A DNA stretch of 64,000 nt from Ignavibacteria bacterium. GTDB lineage: Bacteria; Bacteroidota; Ignavibacteria; OLB7. The stretch is from positions 992,001 to 1,056,000 of the forward strand of contig JACKAE010000003.1 of the NCBI GenBank assembly GCA_020635205.1. Reading direction: 5' to 3'. The notes under the pieces were generated by a model, which had not been told where the DNA came from, searched no databases, and saw nothing but the letters and a program-made list of their open reading frames with translations. Positions 38,184-48,200 of this stretch are shown in pieces. The position numbers and the translations under genes were made by a program. Positions within the stretch are counted from its first letter, which is position 1. Every line of letters begins with the position of its first letter.

Positions 38184-41100
38184 CGAACTCCGCCTCTTCA
38201 TCTCCTCGACCTTTCGTGATATGCAGGAGGAACGAGAGCACCTTGTCAAGAAGGTCTTCCCCGAGATCCGCGCTCTCTGCCGCGAACGGGGTATCACGTT
38301 CACCGAAATCGACTTGCGTTGGGGTCTGACCGACGAGGATGTTGTGCTCGGCCAGGTGGTGCGCACCTGTCTGGAGGAGATCGACAAGTGCCGACCCTAC
38401 TTTATCGGACTGACCGGCGATCGCTATGGCTGGTCGCCGCCGCTGCATGAGTACTACAAGGACCCGGAGCTGTTTTCCCGCTGGCCCTGGCTTGAGGATG
38501 CGGCGATGGATGGAGCCTCGATCACCGATGTCGAGTTCCGTCACGGAGCGTTAAATGATCCGTCGATGTCCGAACATGCCCGGTTTTACTTCCGCCAGGC
38601 AACCGGAATCGCCGGAGATGATAATGGTTTCGGGAAGCTCGATGATCTGAAGGAACGGGTCCGGGCAGCCGGGATGTCGGTCGAAGAGTTCCATGATCCG
38701 GCATCGCTCGGAGAGCTGATCTACGACGAATTGATCGGAATCATCGAGCGGGACTTTGCCGATGCAAAACCGCCGACCCCTCTGGAAGAGGAGCGCTCCC
38801 GTCACATCGCCTTCGCAGCCAGCCGTCGTCGTGCCTACATCCCCAATCCAGAGTACCTGACGAAACTTAACAAGTGGGTAGCAGATGATGGAGCGAAGCC
38901 GCTGATCATCTACGCCGAGTCAGGAAGCGGCAAGAGCTCACTGGTATCGTTCTGGTGCGAGCAGCTCCGCCGTCGAAAACCGGAACTGCATATCATCGAG
39001 CACTACGTCGGCATCGGCGCAGGAGACACGGACCACCTCGGGATCATCAAGCATGTGATCGAAGAGATCAAGCAGGAGTATCACCGCACCGAGGACATTC
39101 CCTCAAAGCCGGAAGAACTTGAACGTTCCTTTGCCAACTGGCTCGGCTTCAACGTCGGATCACCGATGATTCTGGTGCTTGACGGGATCAACCAGTTGAG
39201 CGGCCATGCGCTCGATCTTCACTGGTTGCCGCCGGTGATGCCCCCCGGTGTGAAGCTGATTGTTTCGAGCACCGTCGAGAAGACGCTGGTTGATCTGCGT
39301 GGACGCAACTGGTCGGAGCTTGGCATGCAGCCCCTTGGCGAGTCGGAGCGCGAAGCGGTGGTGGTCAGGTTCCTTGCCGAGTACAGCAAGGCTCTGTCGA
39401 CCGATCAGGTCAAGCGTGTTGCCTCGGATATCAAATGTTCCCACCCCCTCTTTCTGCGGACTCTCCTGGAGGAGCTGCGTCTGCACGGCATCCACGAGCA
39501 TCTGGATCGCACACTCGACACCCTGCTGTCGGCGACCGGCACGGAAGATCTGTTCCAGAAGGTGCTGGAGCGACTGGAGGATGACTACTCGCAGGAGGTG
39601 GTACGAGAGGTACTGAGTCTAATCTGGGCATCACGCTTCGGACTGAGCGAGGAGGATCTCGAGTCGCTGACCGGAATCTCCCGCTTGAAGCTCTCGACGC
39701 TGTTGCTTGGTCTGGACTATCATCTGGTCCGCCGCGATGGAATGTTGACCTTCTTCCACGACTACCTTCGCCGAGCGGTGGAGAAGCGGTATCTGGCGCA
39801 TTCCTCGACGCTTCAGGATCGGTATCGGATGCTTGCCGATCACTTTGAAGGAGGCGACGTGACGCTGCGCGGGACCCGGGAGCTTCTGCATGCTTTGGAG
39901 GCGATGGGTGACCGGGATCGACTGCATCGGGAGTTGGGTAGTGTGGAACGATTGATTCCCCTCTGGCAGTCGGAGCAGCATGAGGTGTTGCGTCTCTGGT
40001 CGTCGTCGGAGTTGCCGGAGATTGTCAGTGCGTACGAGGAGGGTTTGAGTCGATGGGAAGGTGAGGATCGAACGCCTGCCGAACATATGGAGGCACTGAG
40101 GGTAATCGGCATCTTGCACGGGTATGTGGGTGCGTGGTCGGTCGCTGAAGATCTTTACCGAAGACTCGAGGAGATCGCGCGTGAACACGGCGATCGGGAG
40201 AGGATCGCCACGGCGGTGGGCAATCGTGGGGATGTGCATCGGAATCGAGGAGAGTATGACGAAGCGATGGCCTGTTATCGAGAACAGGAAGAGATCGCAC
40301 GGGAACGTGGCGACCGGCTGAGGATCGCCCTGGCCACCGGCAGTCGAGGCAGTGTGCACACGCTGCGTGGAGAGTATGATGAGGCGTTGGTCTGCTTCGA
40401 AGAGCAGGAGAAAATCTCCCGTGAGATTAGCGATCGTCAGAGTATCGGGAGGTCGATAGGGAACCGTGGAGTTGTGTATGGGCGTCGTGGAGAGCTTGCC
40501 GAAGCGATGGCCTGCTTTCGAGAGCTGGAAGAGATCGCACGGGAACGTGGCGATCGGATGTTGATCGCTATGTCGGTGAGCAATCGCGGTAGCGCACATT
40601 TGGAACAGGAAGATTATCAACAAGCACTTGCCTGCTACCGAGAAGGCGAGGAGATTGCCCGTGACATCGGCGATCGTGGGAACATCTCCCATGGAGTATT
40701 CAATCGTGGAAGATTGCATGCGATGTTGGGAGAGTATACCGAAGCACTTGCCTGCTACCGGGAAGGCGAGGAGATCTATCGGGACCTGGGCAACCGCCAG
40801 GGCCTCGGTTATGTGCTGGAAAATCGCGGGGCTGTACATGCGATTCGCAGAGAATTCGCCGAAGCACTTGCCTTGTTCCGTCAGGCGACCAGCGAGTTTC
40901 GCGGGATCGGTTACCGCCTTGGGCTGAGCCGTGGGCTTGCGCGAAGTGCGCGAGTGCTGCTCGATATTGCCGAAGGTGGCGACATGCCGGAGTATCTGCC
41001 GCAGTACGTTCCGGAAGCAGAGCCTTCATCCTGGAAGGGACCGACGATACGGACGGCCCGCAAGCATGCCGAGGAGTCCATGACGTTAAGCGAAGAGTTG

Positions 41101-41412
41101 TCAACCCCGGAGACGCTCTTCGAGAATCGTCTGATTCTGGCACGGATCACTGCGATGGAGGGAGATGTAGTCGCAGCCACTTCACGTCTTGACGTACTGC
41201 TGGAGAAGGCGACCGACGTTGAGGCCCGAGCTCGACTGCATTACTGGCTCTGGAAGCTGGGCACCACCGATGCCGACCATCGTACCGAAGCACTACGCCT
41301 GTATCGGTCACTCGCCGAGAAGACACCGAATGTCGGCGACCAGATGCGCATCGATGAACTGAGCGGATCGACCACACACGCTACTCCGGAGGCCGACAAT
41401 GGCACAGAGTAA
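38170..41412 (+). CDS. DUF4062-STAND NTPase-TPR protein, array gene 3
   Basis: It begins in the 14-base overlap with gene 2; GGAGG at 38159-38163 stands 6 bases before the ATG. The protein has 1080 residues. Its DUF4062 loop is distinct from both main classes (GDRYGWSPPLHEYYKDPELF, DVEFRHGALND). The NTPase is class B: AESGSGKS at 249-256, HYVGIGAGDTDH, and the Walker B-like stretch LVLDGINQL. About seven TPRs lie at 637-920, many with the unit ALACYREGEEIARDIGDR, suggesting recent unit copying. The cap reads LHYWLWKL, LYRSLAEKTPNVG. The variant DUF4062 loop suggests this domain may also vary in what it contacts. Confidence 0.85.
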   Translation: MPQSNELRLFISSTFRDMQEEREHLVKKVFPEIRALCRERGITFTEIDLRWGLTDEDVVLGQVVRTCLEEIDKCRPYFIGLTGDRYGWSPPLHEYYKDPELFSRWPWLEDAAMDGASITDVEFRHGALNDPSMSEHARFYFRQATGIAGDDNGFGKLDDLKERVRAAGMSVEEFHDPASLGELIYDELIGIIERDFADAKPPTPLEEERSRHIAFAASRRRAYIPNPEYLTKLNKWVADDGAKPLIIYAESGSGKSSLVSFWCEQLRRRKPELHIIEHYVGIGAGDTDHLGIIKHVIEEIKQEYHRTEDIPSKPEELERSFANWLGFNVGSPMILVLDGINQLSGHALDLHWLPPVMPPGVKLIVSSTVEKTLVDLRGRNWSELGMQPLGESEREAVVVRFLAEYSKALSTDQVKRVASDIKCSHPLFLRTLLEELRLHGIHEHLDRTLDTLLSATGTEDLFQKVLERLEDDYSQEVVREVLSLIWASRFGLSEEDLESLTGISRLKLSTLLLGLDYHLVRRDGMLTFFHDYLRRAVEKRYLAHSSTLQDRYRMLADHFEGGDVTLRGTRELLHALEAMGDRDRLHRELGSVERLIPLWQSEQHEVLRLWSSSELPEIVSAYEEGLSRWEGEDRTPAEHMEALRVIGILHGYVGAWSVAEDLYRRLEEIAREHGDRERIATAVGNRGDVHRNRGEYDEAMACYREQEEIARERGDRLRIALATGSRGSVHTLRGEYDEALVCFEEQEKISREISDRQSIGRSIGNRGVVYGRRGELAEAMACFRELEEIARERGDRMLIAMSVSNRGSAHLEQEDYQQALACYREGEEIARDIGDRGNISHGVFNRGRLHAMLGEYTEALACYREGEEIYRDLGNRQGLGYVLENRGAVHAIRREFAEALALFRQATSEFRGIGYRLGLSRGLARSARVLLDIAEGGDMPEYLPQYVPEAEPSSWKGPTIRTARKHAEESMTLSEELSTPETLFENRLILARITAMEGDVVAATSRLDVLLEKATDVEARARLHYWLWKLGTTDADHRTEALRLYRSLAEKTPNVGDQMRIDELSGSTTHATPEADNGTE

Positions 41413-44400
41413 CGAACTCCGCATCTTCATCTCCTCCACCTTCCGCGACATGCAGGAAGAGCGGGAGCATCTCGTCAAGAAGATATTCCCGGAGATCCGT
41501 GCACTCTGTCGTGTACGCGGTGTCACATTCACCGATGTCGACCTACGTTGGGGACTCACCGAGGAAGAAGCAAACCTCGGACGTATCATCCGCACCTGCC
41601 TCGAAGAGGTTGACAAGTGCAGACCATACTTCATCGGTATCATCGGCAACCGATACGGCTGGGTTCCCGAACTCCACGATATCCTCATGGATCCCGATCT
41701 CCTCACGAAGTATCCCTTCGTCGAAGATGTCGCCATCGACGGAGCAAGTGTCACCGAGATGGAGTTCATTCACGGCGTCTTCGATGCTCCCGAGGTCGAC
41801 GGCAAGTACGCCTTCTTCTATCACCGGCAGGGTGACATCGCCGACGCCGACGACCCCGAACGGCTCGGCGCACTGATCGACCGGGCACGTTCGACCAGTC
41901 GCCCCTTCCGCAAGTTCGCCGATGTCGAGGAACTTGGCAACGCCGTCCGCGATGATCTGATGGCAATGATCCAGACCAACTGGCCGGATGCTGAAGCGCC
42001 GAGCGAGCTTGATCTTGAGCGTCGCTCGCACGCAGCCTTCGCCGCAAGTCGAACCCGCGCCTACATCCCGAACCCGCTCTACCTCAAGGAGTTCTCCACA
42101 TGGCTGGCCGACAGCACGACGCCGCTGGTCATCACCGGTGAGTCGGGACTCGGCAAAAGCTCACTGGTCGCCTATCTGACAGAGTACTATCACCGGAAGA
42201 ACCCAGAAGACTTTGTCATTGCCCACTACGTCGGCGCATCGCCGTCGAGTGGAACGGCTCTCTCGGTGATGCGCCATATTGTCGAAGCGATTCGCGTTCG
42301 CTTCGGGGTCGATGAAGAACTGCCGTCAAATCCGGAGGAGCTTCAGCGGAGCTTTGCCAACTGGCTCTACCGCTGCGAGCACTTAGCCACGAAGGAAGGG
42401 ATCAACGTGCTGATTGTGATCGACGCAGTCAACCAGCTCGACGAATTGGGACAACGGATGGCTTGGTTGCCGGAGACGATTCCTCCGGGAGTGAAGCTGG
42501 TAGTCTCGGCAACGCCGGGTGAATCGGGAGAGCAACTTGCCAAGCGGAAGTGGTCGGAGCTTCGGGTGGAGCCGCTCGCCGACGAGCGTATTCGCCAGAG
42601 CATCGTCGTCCGCTACTTAGGGGAGTTCCACAAAGGAATCGGCACTGAGCAGATACGTCGTGTGATCGGCAACGAGAAGGCACACTCCCCTCTCTACCTG
42701 CGAGTGGTAGCCGAGGAGTTGCGCCTGCATGGAGAGCACGAGACACTCGACGAGGTAATCGATCGCTACAGCGGTGCAATCGATCTTCTGGAGGTCTTCG
42801 ATCTAATGCTGGAGCGGATGGAGCGTGACTACGGTGAAGGGCAAGTACGGGACCTCCTGAGTCTGATTGCCTCGTCGCGCTCGGGCTTGAGTGAAGAGGA
42901 TCTACTGGAGTTGATAGGAATCAATCGTCTGGAGTTGTCACGTCTTCTCTTCGCCTTCGACTACCACCTGTTGCAGCGCGATGGGTTGCTGAGCTTCTTC
43001 CACGACTATCTGCGTCGCGCCGTCGAGAAGCGGTATCTGACCGATGAGGGGAAGAAGCAGGCAGCCCACCGAAGGTTAGCTGAGTATTTTGAGAACAGTG
43101 TGTCGGCGGCGATGGTCGAGGGAGCCATCGTCTCCTCCCGGATGGCCGGTGAACTGACGTATCAACTGAATGTCATCGGCGAGACGAACCGCCTGTATGA
43201 GACTTTAGCGACGATACCGATCTTCCTCGCGCTCTACGCGGACCAGAGACGGTACGATGTGCTGGGCTACTGGTCGGGTCTGGCCGATAAAAGTGAAGTG
43301 GATCGATACTATCGAGAGGGATTGAACCGCTGGGATGTAGCTGACGGTGCGGAGAGGAGCGCGGGGATTGGTCTCGTGATCAACCTTCTGCAACAGCTGG
43401 GTCGATGGTCGAGCGCGATCGAACACAGTCGAGAGCGCTTGTCCTCTGCGGTGGCACGTGACGACACCTCAGAGGAAACGGCATCGCGTCAGAAGCTCGG
43501 GGCTTTGTATGGGTTGCGTGGCGAGTATAGCAAAGCATTGGAGGAGCTTGCACGGGCACTATATCTGTCGACGGAGTCGGGCGACCGCCACGGTGTAGCT
43601 ATTGCGCAAGGGAGCATAGGCAATGTGTACACGAAATGTGGGGAATATGAGCAGGCGTTGGAAAGCTTGGGAGTTCAGTTGCGGATCGGTGAGGAGTTGG
43701 GCCACCGCAAGAGCGTGGCCGCTGCGTGTGGGAACATGGGCAATGTATACACCATTCGTGCGGAGCATGATCGTGCGCTGGAGAGCTATGGTGTGAAGTT
43801 GCGGATCAGCGAGGAGTTGGGTGACCGCCACGGTGTAGCCGTAGCGCAGGGGAACATGGGGATGGTGTACGCGAAACGTGGGGAGTATGATCGAGCACTG
43901 GCAAGCTTTAGAGTCAGTTTGCAGATTAGCGAGGAGCTGGGCGACCACAATGGCGTAGCCAATGCGCATATGCACAGGGGAGGGGTATTTTTCTATCGTG
44001 GGGAGTATGGGCAAGCGCTGGAGAGCTACGGTGTGAAGTTGCAGGTCAGCAAGGAGTTGAACGACCGCACTGGCGTAGCCCTTGCGCAGGGAAACATGGG
44101 CGCTGTGTATGCCCATCGTGGAGAGTATGAGCGAGCACTTGAACAGTTCAGCACGGCAGTGCCGGAGCTCCGTCTGCTCGGCCACCGCTATGGTTTGAGT
44201 TACTGTCTGAAAGAAGCTGCGGATCTGTTGTTGGAGATTGTAGAGGAAGCAAAGAAGATACCGAAGTACCTGCCGGAATATGTCCTAGGAGCGGAGGCGG
44301 GAACATGGCAGACACTTACCCTGCGCATGGCAAAAGAGCAGGCCGAGGAATCCGTGACAATCTCGGGGGATCTGTCAATTCCTGCTATGTTGCTTGATGG

Positions 44401-44701
44401 CCGAGTCTTGCTGGCACGTATCGACGCAGCCGAGGGGAATAAAGAGGCTGCCCTCCACTCTCTTGTCCGGTTGCTGGAGGAAACAAACGACGACCAGCAT
44501 CGCGCCGAACTCCACTACCGACTCTGGAAACTCAACGCTGCGGATATCGACCATCGAGCCAAGGCACTGCGCCTGTACCGGTCACTGTTCGAGAAGACGC
44601 CGAAGCACGTCTACCGCAGGCAGATTGATGAACTGAGTGCAGGCACACCGCCACAGCACATCGAACCAATGACACCGGAGGAGACCGATGCCAGCGAGTA
44701 A
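41399..44701 (+). CDS. DUF4062-STAND NTPase-TPR protein, array gene 4
   Basis: The 14-base overlap with gene 3 is repeated here, with GGAGG at 41388-41392, 6 bases before the ATG. The 1100-residue product is class A: IIGNRYGWVPELHDILMDP, P-loop GESGLGKS at 247-254, VLIVIDAVNQLDE. The first 230 or so codons are nearly identical to those of gene 6, while the NTPase and winged helix resemble gene 1 more, so the gene is a mosaic. About six TPRs at 690-930 have the GVKLRISEELGDR-type unit also used in gene 1. The cap reads LHYRLWKL, LYRSLFEKTPKHVY. Confidence 0.85.
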   Translation: MAQSNELRIFISSTFRDMQEEREHLVKKIFPEIRALCRVRGVTFTDVDLRWGLTEEEANLGRIIRTCLEEVDKCRPYFIGIIGNRYGWVPELHDILMDPDLLTKYPFVEDVAIDGASVTEMEFIHGVFDAPEVDGKYAFFYHRQGDIADADDPERLGALIDRARSTSRPFRKFADVEELGNAVRDDLMAMIQTNWPDAEAPSELDLERRSHAAFAASRTRAYIPNPLYLKEFSTWLADSTTPLVITGESGLGKSSLVAYLTEYYHRKNPEDFVIAHYVGASPSSGTALSVMRHIVEAIRVRFGVDEELPSNPEELQRSFANWLYRCEHLATKEGINVLIVIDAVNQLDELGQRMAWLPETIPPGVKLVVSATPGESGEQLAKRKWSELRVEPLADERIRQSIVVRYLGEFHKGIGTEQIRRVIGNEKAHSPLYLRVVAEELRLHGEHETLDEVIDRYSGAIDLLEVFDLMLERMERDYGEGQVRDLLSLIASSRSGLSEEDLLELIGINRLELSRLLFAFDYHLLQRDGLLSFFHDYLRRAVEKRYLTDEGKKQAAHRRLAEYFENSVSAAMVEGAIVSSRMAGELTYQLNVIGETNRLYETLATIPIFLALYADQRRYDVLGYWSGLADKSEVDRYYREGLNRWDVADGAERSAGIGLVINLLQQLGRWSSAIEHSRERLSSAVARDDTSEETASRQKLGALYGLRGEYSKALEELARALYLSTESGDRHGVAIAQGSIGNVYTKCGEYEQALESLGVQLRIGEELGHRKSVAAACGNMGNVYTIRAEHDRALESYGVKLRISEELGDRHGVAVAQGNMGMVYAKRGEYDRALASFRVSLQISEELGDHNGVANAHMHRGGVFFYRGEYGQALESYGVKLQVSKELNDRTGVALAQGNMGAVYAHRGEYERALEQFSTAVPELRLLGHRYGLSYCLKEAADLLLEIVEEAKKIPKYLPEYVLGAEAGTWQTLTLRMAKEQAEESVTISGDLSIPAMLLDGRVLLARIDAAEGNKEAALHSLVRLLEETNDDQHRAELHYRLWKLNAADIDHRAKALRLYRSLFEKTPKHVYRRQIDELSAGTPPQHIEPMTPEETDASE

Positions 44702-47700
44702 CGAACTCCGCCTCTTCATCTCCTCCACCTTCCGCGATCTGCAGGAAGAGCGGGAACATCTGGTCAAGAAGATCTTTCCCGAGATCCGCGCTCTATGTCG
44801 TCGGCGTGGCGTCACCTTTACCGAGATTGATCTTCGCTGGGGCCTCACCGATGAAGACGTTGCCCTGGGACAGGTCATCCGAGCCTGCCTTGAAGAGGTG
44901 GACAAGTGTCGACCGTATTTCATCGGCATTACCGGAAACAGGTACGGATACGTTCCTTCCTATCTCGATATTCAGAAAGACCCCGCACTGCTTGAACTCT
45001 ATCCCTGGATCGAGGAAGCCTCTCTTGAGGAAATGAGTATTACCGAGATGGAAGCCCACTATGCGGTGCTTCGCCGGGATGAGGAGGGAGGAATAAGGAG
45101 AGGGGTTGAACAGGTTCGATTCTACTTCCGAGTGAATCGTGCCGATACATCAACCGATGAAGAGGAACTCCAGAGGTTACAGGAGTATCAAGAGCGCATT
45201 CGAGCGGCTGATCTCCCGGTTGAGTCGTTCAACGATACCGAGGCACTCGGAAAAATGATCTGCAACGACCTTCTTCAGATCATCGACCGGGACTTCGCCG
45301 ATGCAGTCCCGCCGACACCACTCGAAGAGGAGCGTGCGCGACACCAGGCGTTCTCCCTCAGTCGTAGACGAGCTTACATCGCCAACCCGAAATATCTCAA
45401 ACGTCTCAACGAGCATGCCAAAGGGGACGATCTTCCCCTTGTCGTCTATGCGGAGAGCGGATCGGGCAAGTCCTCTCTCTTCGCCTTCTGGGCCGAACAG
45501 TATCGCAAGAAGAACCCGGGAGCGCACATCATTGAGCACTATGTCGGCATCGGAGCAACGGCAACCGACCACTATGCGATCATCCGGCACGTGTGTATGG
45601 AGATCAAAGAACGGTTCAATCGGGAAGAAGAGATTCCGACCACACCGGAAGCATTGGAAAAATCCTTCGGCCAATGGCTTGGTTATGCTGAGCATGCCCT
45701 GGAACAGGGGGACGAGCGTATGGTGCTGATCCTCGATGGCTTGAACCAGTTGCAAGGAACCGCTCTTGCACTGAAGTGGATTCCCGATGTCATCTCATCG
45801 AGAATTCGATTCATCCTCAGCTCAACGATTGAAGGTACACTCGTCGAACTTCGCAAGAGAGGATGGACCGAGTTCGGTATGCAGGCACTCTCCGAGCCTG
45901 AGCGCGAGGCGATCATTGTCCGATACCTGGCTGAATTTCGGAAGTCGCTCAATCCAGAGCAAATCCGTCGTATAGCTTCAGACTACAAGTCCGGTCACCC
46001 TCTCTTCTTGAAGACTCTTCTTGAAGAGATTCGTCTGGTGAACCGTCACGAAGACCTCGAACAAGGGATCGAGTACTATCTCGAGTGCACAGGAACTGAA
46101 GACCTGTTCCAGAAGGTGCTGGAACGATTCGAGAAGGATCATGGCTCCGGCGCGGTTTGCGATGCTCTCTCAACGCTCTGGTGCAGCCGCCATGGGCTGG
46201 ATGAACAGGAGCTCTCGGAGCTGACTGATTTATCGCGCCTGAAGATCGCCGCGATGGTTTCAGGACTGGACTACCATCTGGTACGCAAGGAGGGATATCT
46301 GACCTTCTTTCACGACTATTTGCGTCGAGCCGTCGAGAAACGATACCTGGGAAGTGAAGCGATTCGCCGCAACAGACATCTGCGCCTTGCAGAGTACTTC
46401 TCGGAAGCAGAATTGAACAAGCGTAGCGCATCAGAACGCCTATGGGGATACTCCGAGGGAGGAGATGATGCAAAAGTCATCGAGACATTATTGACCACAC
46501 AGGTACTTCGGGAACTGTATGTCGGAGCGGGTAAGTACGAAGTGCTCTCGCAGTGGTCGCGCCTGCGGCAGACAGGTTATGATCCTGAGAAGCTCTACGT
46601 CGCGAGTCTGGATGACGACACTCGTAAGGAGCATACGTCAGAAGGGTTCGATAGCTTGGCGATAGCAGGAGATATACTTGAACAACTTGGCCACTGGTCT
46701 GGATCAATGTCGATGTATCGGCAGATGTTGGAGAGAGCAGACGAAGCGGAGCGAGGCATGGAGGCAACGAGGGCGCTACAAGCTCTTGGCCGACTGCTGC
46801 AGCTGCAAGGAGAGTACACCGGGGCAATGGAGTCTTTTGCTGATGCGCTGAGTCGCTCAGAGAAGTCAGGGGATCAGGAAGGAGTGGCGGCTGCCGTCGG
46901 GAGCATGGGTGTCGTCTACTTCCAACGTGGTGAGTATGATCGTGCAATAGAGTCATACCAGCGACAGTTGACCATATCCGGGGAGTTGGATAGCCAGCCA
47001 GGCATCGCCACCGCTATCGGGAACATGGGGCTGGTCTACATGCGCCGAAGAGAGTATGACCGTGCGCTCGAGTCGTTTCAGCAGTGCTTGACGATATGTG
47101 AGAAGTCGGGCGACCGAAGGGGAATAGCCAATGCTGCAGGGAACATCGGCATTCTCTACTTCCATCATGGTGAGTATGATCGCGCACTCGAATCATTTCA
47201 GCAACAGTTGAAGATCTCCGAGGAGTTGGGTGATCGAAGAGGAGTAGCCTTCGCGGCCGGGAATGTGGGAAATGTGTATCACGCGCGCGACGAGTCTGAT
47301 CATGCACTGGAGTTGTATCAGCGACAGTTGACCATCTGTGAAGAGTTAGGAGAGCGAAGAGGGATCGTTATCGGAGCCGGGAAGATTGCTATCGTCTGCT
47401 TCGAGCGTGGTGAGTATGATCGTGCATTGGAGTTGAATCAACGCTGTTTGACGATATGCGAGGAGCTGAGTGATCGCATAGGACTCGTGGCTGTGGTCGG
47501 AAACATGGGTCTTGTTTACTTCGAGCGTGGTGAACATGATCGTGCATTGGAGTTATATCAACGACAGTTGACCATCTGTGAAGAGTTAGGAGAGCAAAGA
47601 GGGATAGCCACCGCCTTCGGGAACATGAGCACGCTTTACATCGAGCGTGGTGAGTATGGTCGCGCTCTGGAGAGTCTGGAGCATGCACTGAACGGATTTC

Positions 47701-48197
47701 AAGGGATAGGTATGCAGGCTGAAACGGTTCTGTTCTTACAGATGCGCTCTGATCTGTGGTTGAAGTTCCTGGCATTCGACAGTATGCCGGAGATCTTGTC
47801 GAAGTTCCTGCCCGGGTCCGGAAGCCGAAACTGGAAATCCGACTGCCGTGACGCCGCCCGAAACGATGCCGAGGATTCTCTCGACATTGCCCGTGAAATC
47901 TCCTCGGTGTCGAGCGCCTTTGCCGCCCGCATTCTTCTGGCACGAGTTGGGGATGCTGAAGGTGAGACCGCCCGCGCCATAGCACATCTGCGTGCGATGC
48001 TTCCAGAGGCTCCCGATGATGTACAGCGCGCAGATCTGCACTACCGGCTCTGGGAACTCTCACCGGAACACAGAAATGAGCACCGGGCGAGCGCCGAGCG
48101 TCTCTACCGTGATCTCTACGCTGTCACACCAAAGCTCGAGTACCGCAGCAGACTCGAAGAACTTGACGAAGAGATTGGAAATAAGGGAGAGGCTTGA
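44688..48197 (+). CDS. DUF4062-STAND NTPase-TPR protein, array gene 5
   Basis: It starts in a 14-base overlap with gene 4 (GGAGG at 44677-44681). With 1169 residues it is the longest array member. It is class B: ITGNRYGYVPSYLDIQKDP, P-loop AESGSGKS at 255-262, MVLILDGLNQL. After the winged helix a segment with SASERLWGYSEGGDDAKV is shared with the last array gene (59077) but not with genes 2 or 3. Eight or nine TPRs at about 651-1017 use GEYDRALE-YQRQLTICEELG units. The cap is more divergent (LHYRLWELSP, LYAVTPKLEY), and the gene ends in GNKGEA instead of the DATE-type tail, because the next gene does not overlap it. Confidence 0.85.
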   Translation: MPASNELRLFISSTFRDLQEEREHLVKKIFPEIRALCRRRGVTFTEIDLRWGLTDEDVALGQVIRACLEEVDKCRPYFIGITGNRYGYVPSYLDIQKDPALLELYPWIEEASLEEMSITEMEAHYAVLRRDEEGGIRRGVEQVRFYFRVNRADTSTDEEELQRLQEYQERIRAADLPVESFNDTEALGKMICNDLLQIIDRDFADAVPPTPLEEERARHQAFSLSRRRAYIANPKYLKRLNEHAKGDDLPLVVYAESGSGKSSLFAFWAEQYRKKNPGAHIIEHYVGIGATATDHYAIIRHVCMEIKERFNREEEIPTTPEALEKSFGQWLGYAEHALEQGDERMVLILDGLNQLQGTALALKWIPDVISSRIRFILSSTIEGTLVELRKRGWTEFGMQALSEPEREAIIVRYLAEFRKSLNPEQIRRIASDYKSGHPLFLKTLLEEIRLVNRHEDLEQGIEYYLECTGTEDLFQKVLERFEKDHGSGAVCDALSTLWCSRHGLDEQELSELTDLSRLKIAAMVSGLDYHLVRKEGYLTFFHDYLRRAVEKRYLGSEAIRRNRHLRLAEYFSEAELNKRSASERLWGYSEGGDDAKVIETLLTTQVLRELYVGAGKYEVLSQWSRLRQTGYDPEKLYVASLDDDTRKEHTSEGFDSLAIAGDILEQLGHWSGSMSMYRQMLERADEAERGMEATRALQALGRLLQLQGEYTGAMESFADALSRSEKSGDQEGVAAAVGSMGVVYFQRGEYDRAIESYQRQLTISGELDSQPGIATAIGNMGLVYMRRREYDRALESFQQCLTICEKSGDRRGIANAAGNIGILYFHHGEYDRALESFQQQLKISEELGDRRGVAFAAGNVGNVYHARDESDHALELYQRQLTICEELGERRGIVIGAGKIAIVCFERGEYDRALELNQRCLTICEELSDRIGLVAVVGNMGLVYFERGEHDRALELYQRQLTICEELGEQRGIATAFGNMSTLYIERGEYGRALESLEHALNGFQGIGMQAETVLFLQMRSDLWLKFLAFDSMPEILSKFLPGSGSRNWKSDCRDAARNDAEDSLDIAREISSVSSAFAARILLARVGDAEGETARAIAHLRAMLPEAPDDVQRADLHYRLWELSPEHRNEHRASAERLYRDLYAVTPKLEYRSRLEELDEEIGNKGEA

Positions 48198-48200
48198 AGA

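Noticed and set aside
39631..40839. 402-codon minus-strand frame inside array gene 3
   Set aside because: It is antisense to the TPR region, where regular codon use leaves the opposite strand open. Comparable shadows occur at 51109-52254, 59056-59988 and 61105-62031. The plus-strand frames carry the domains.
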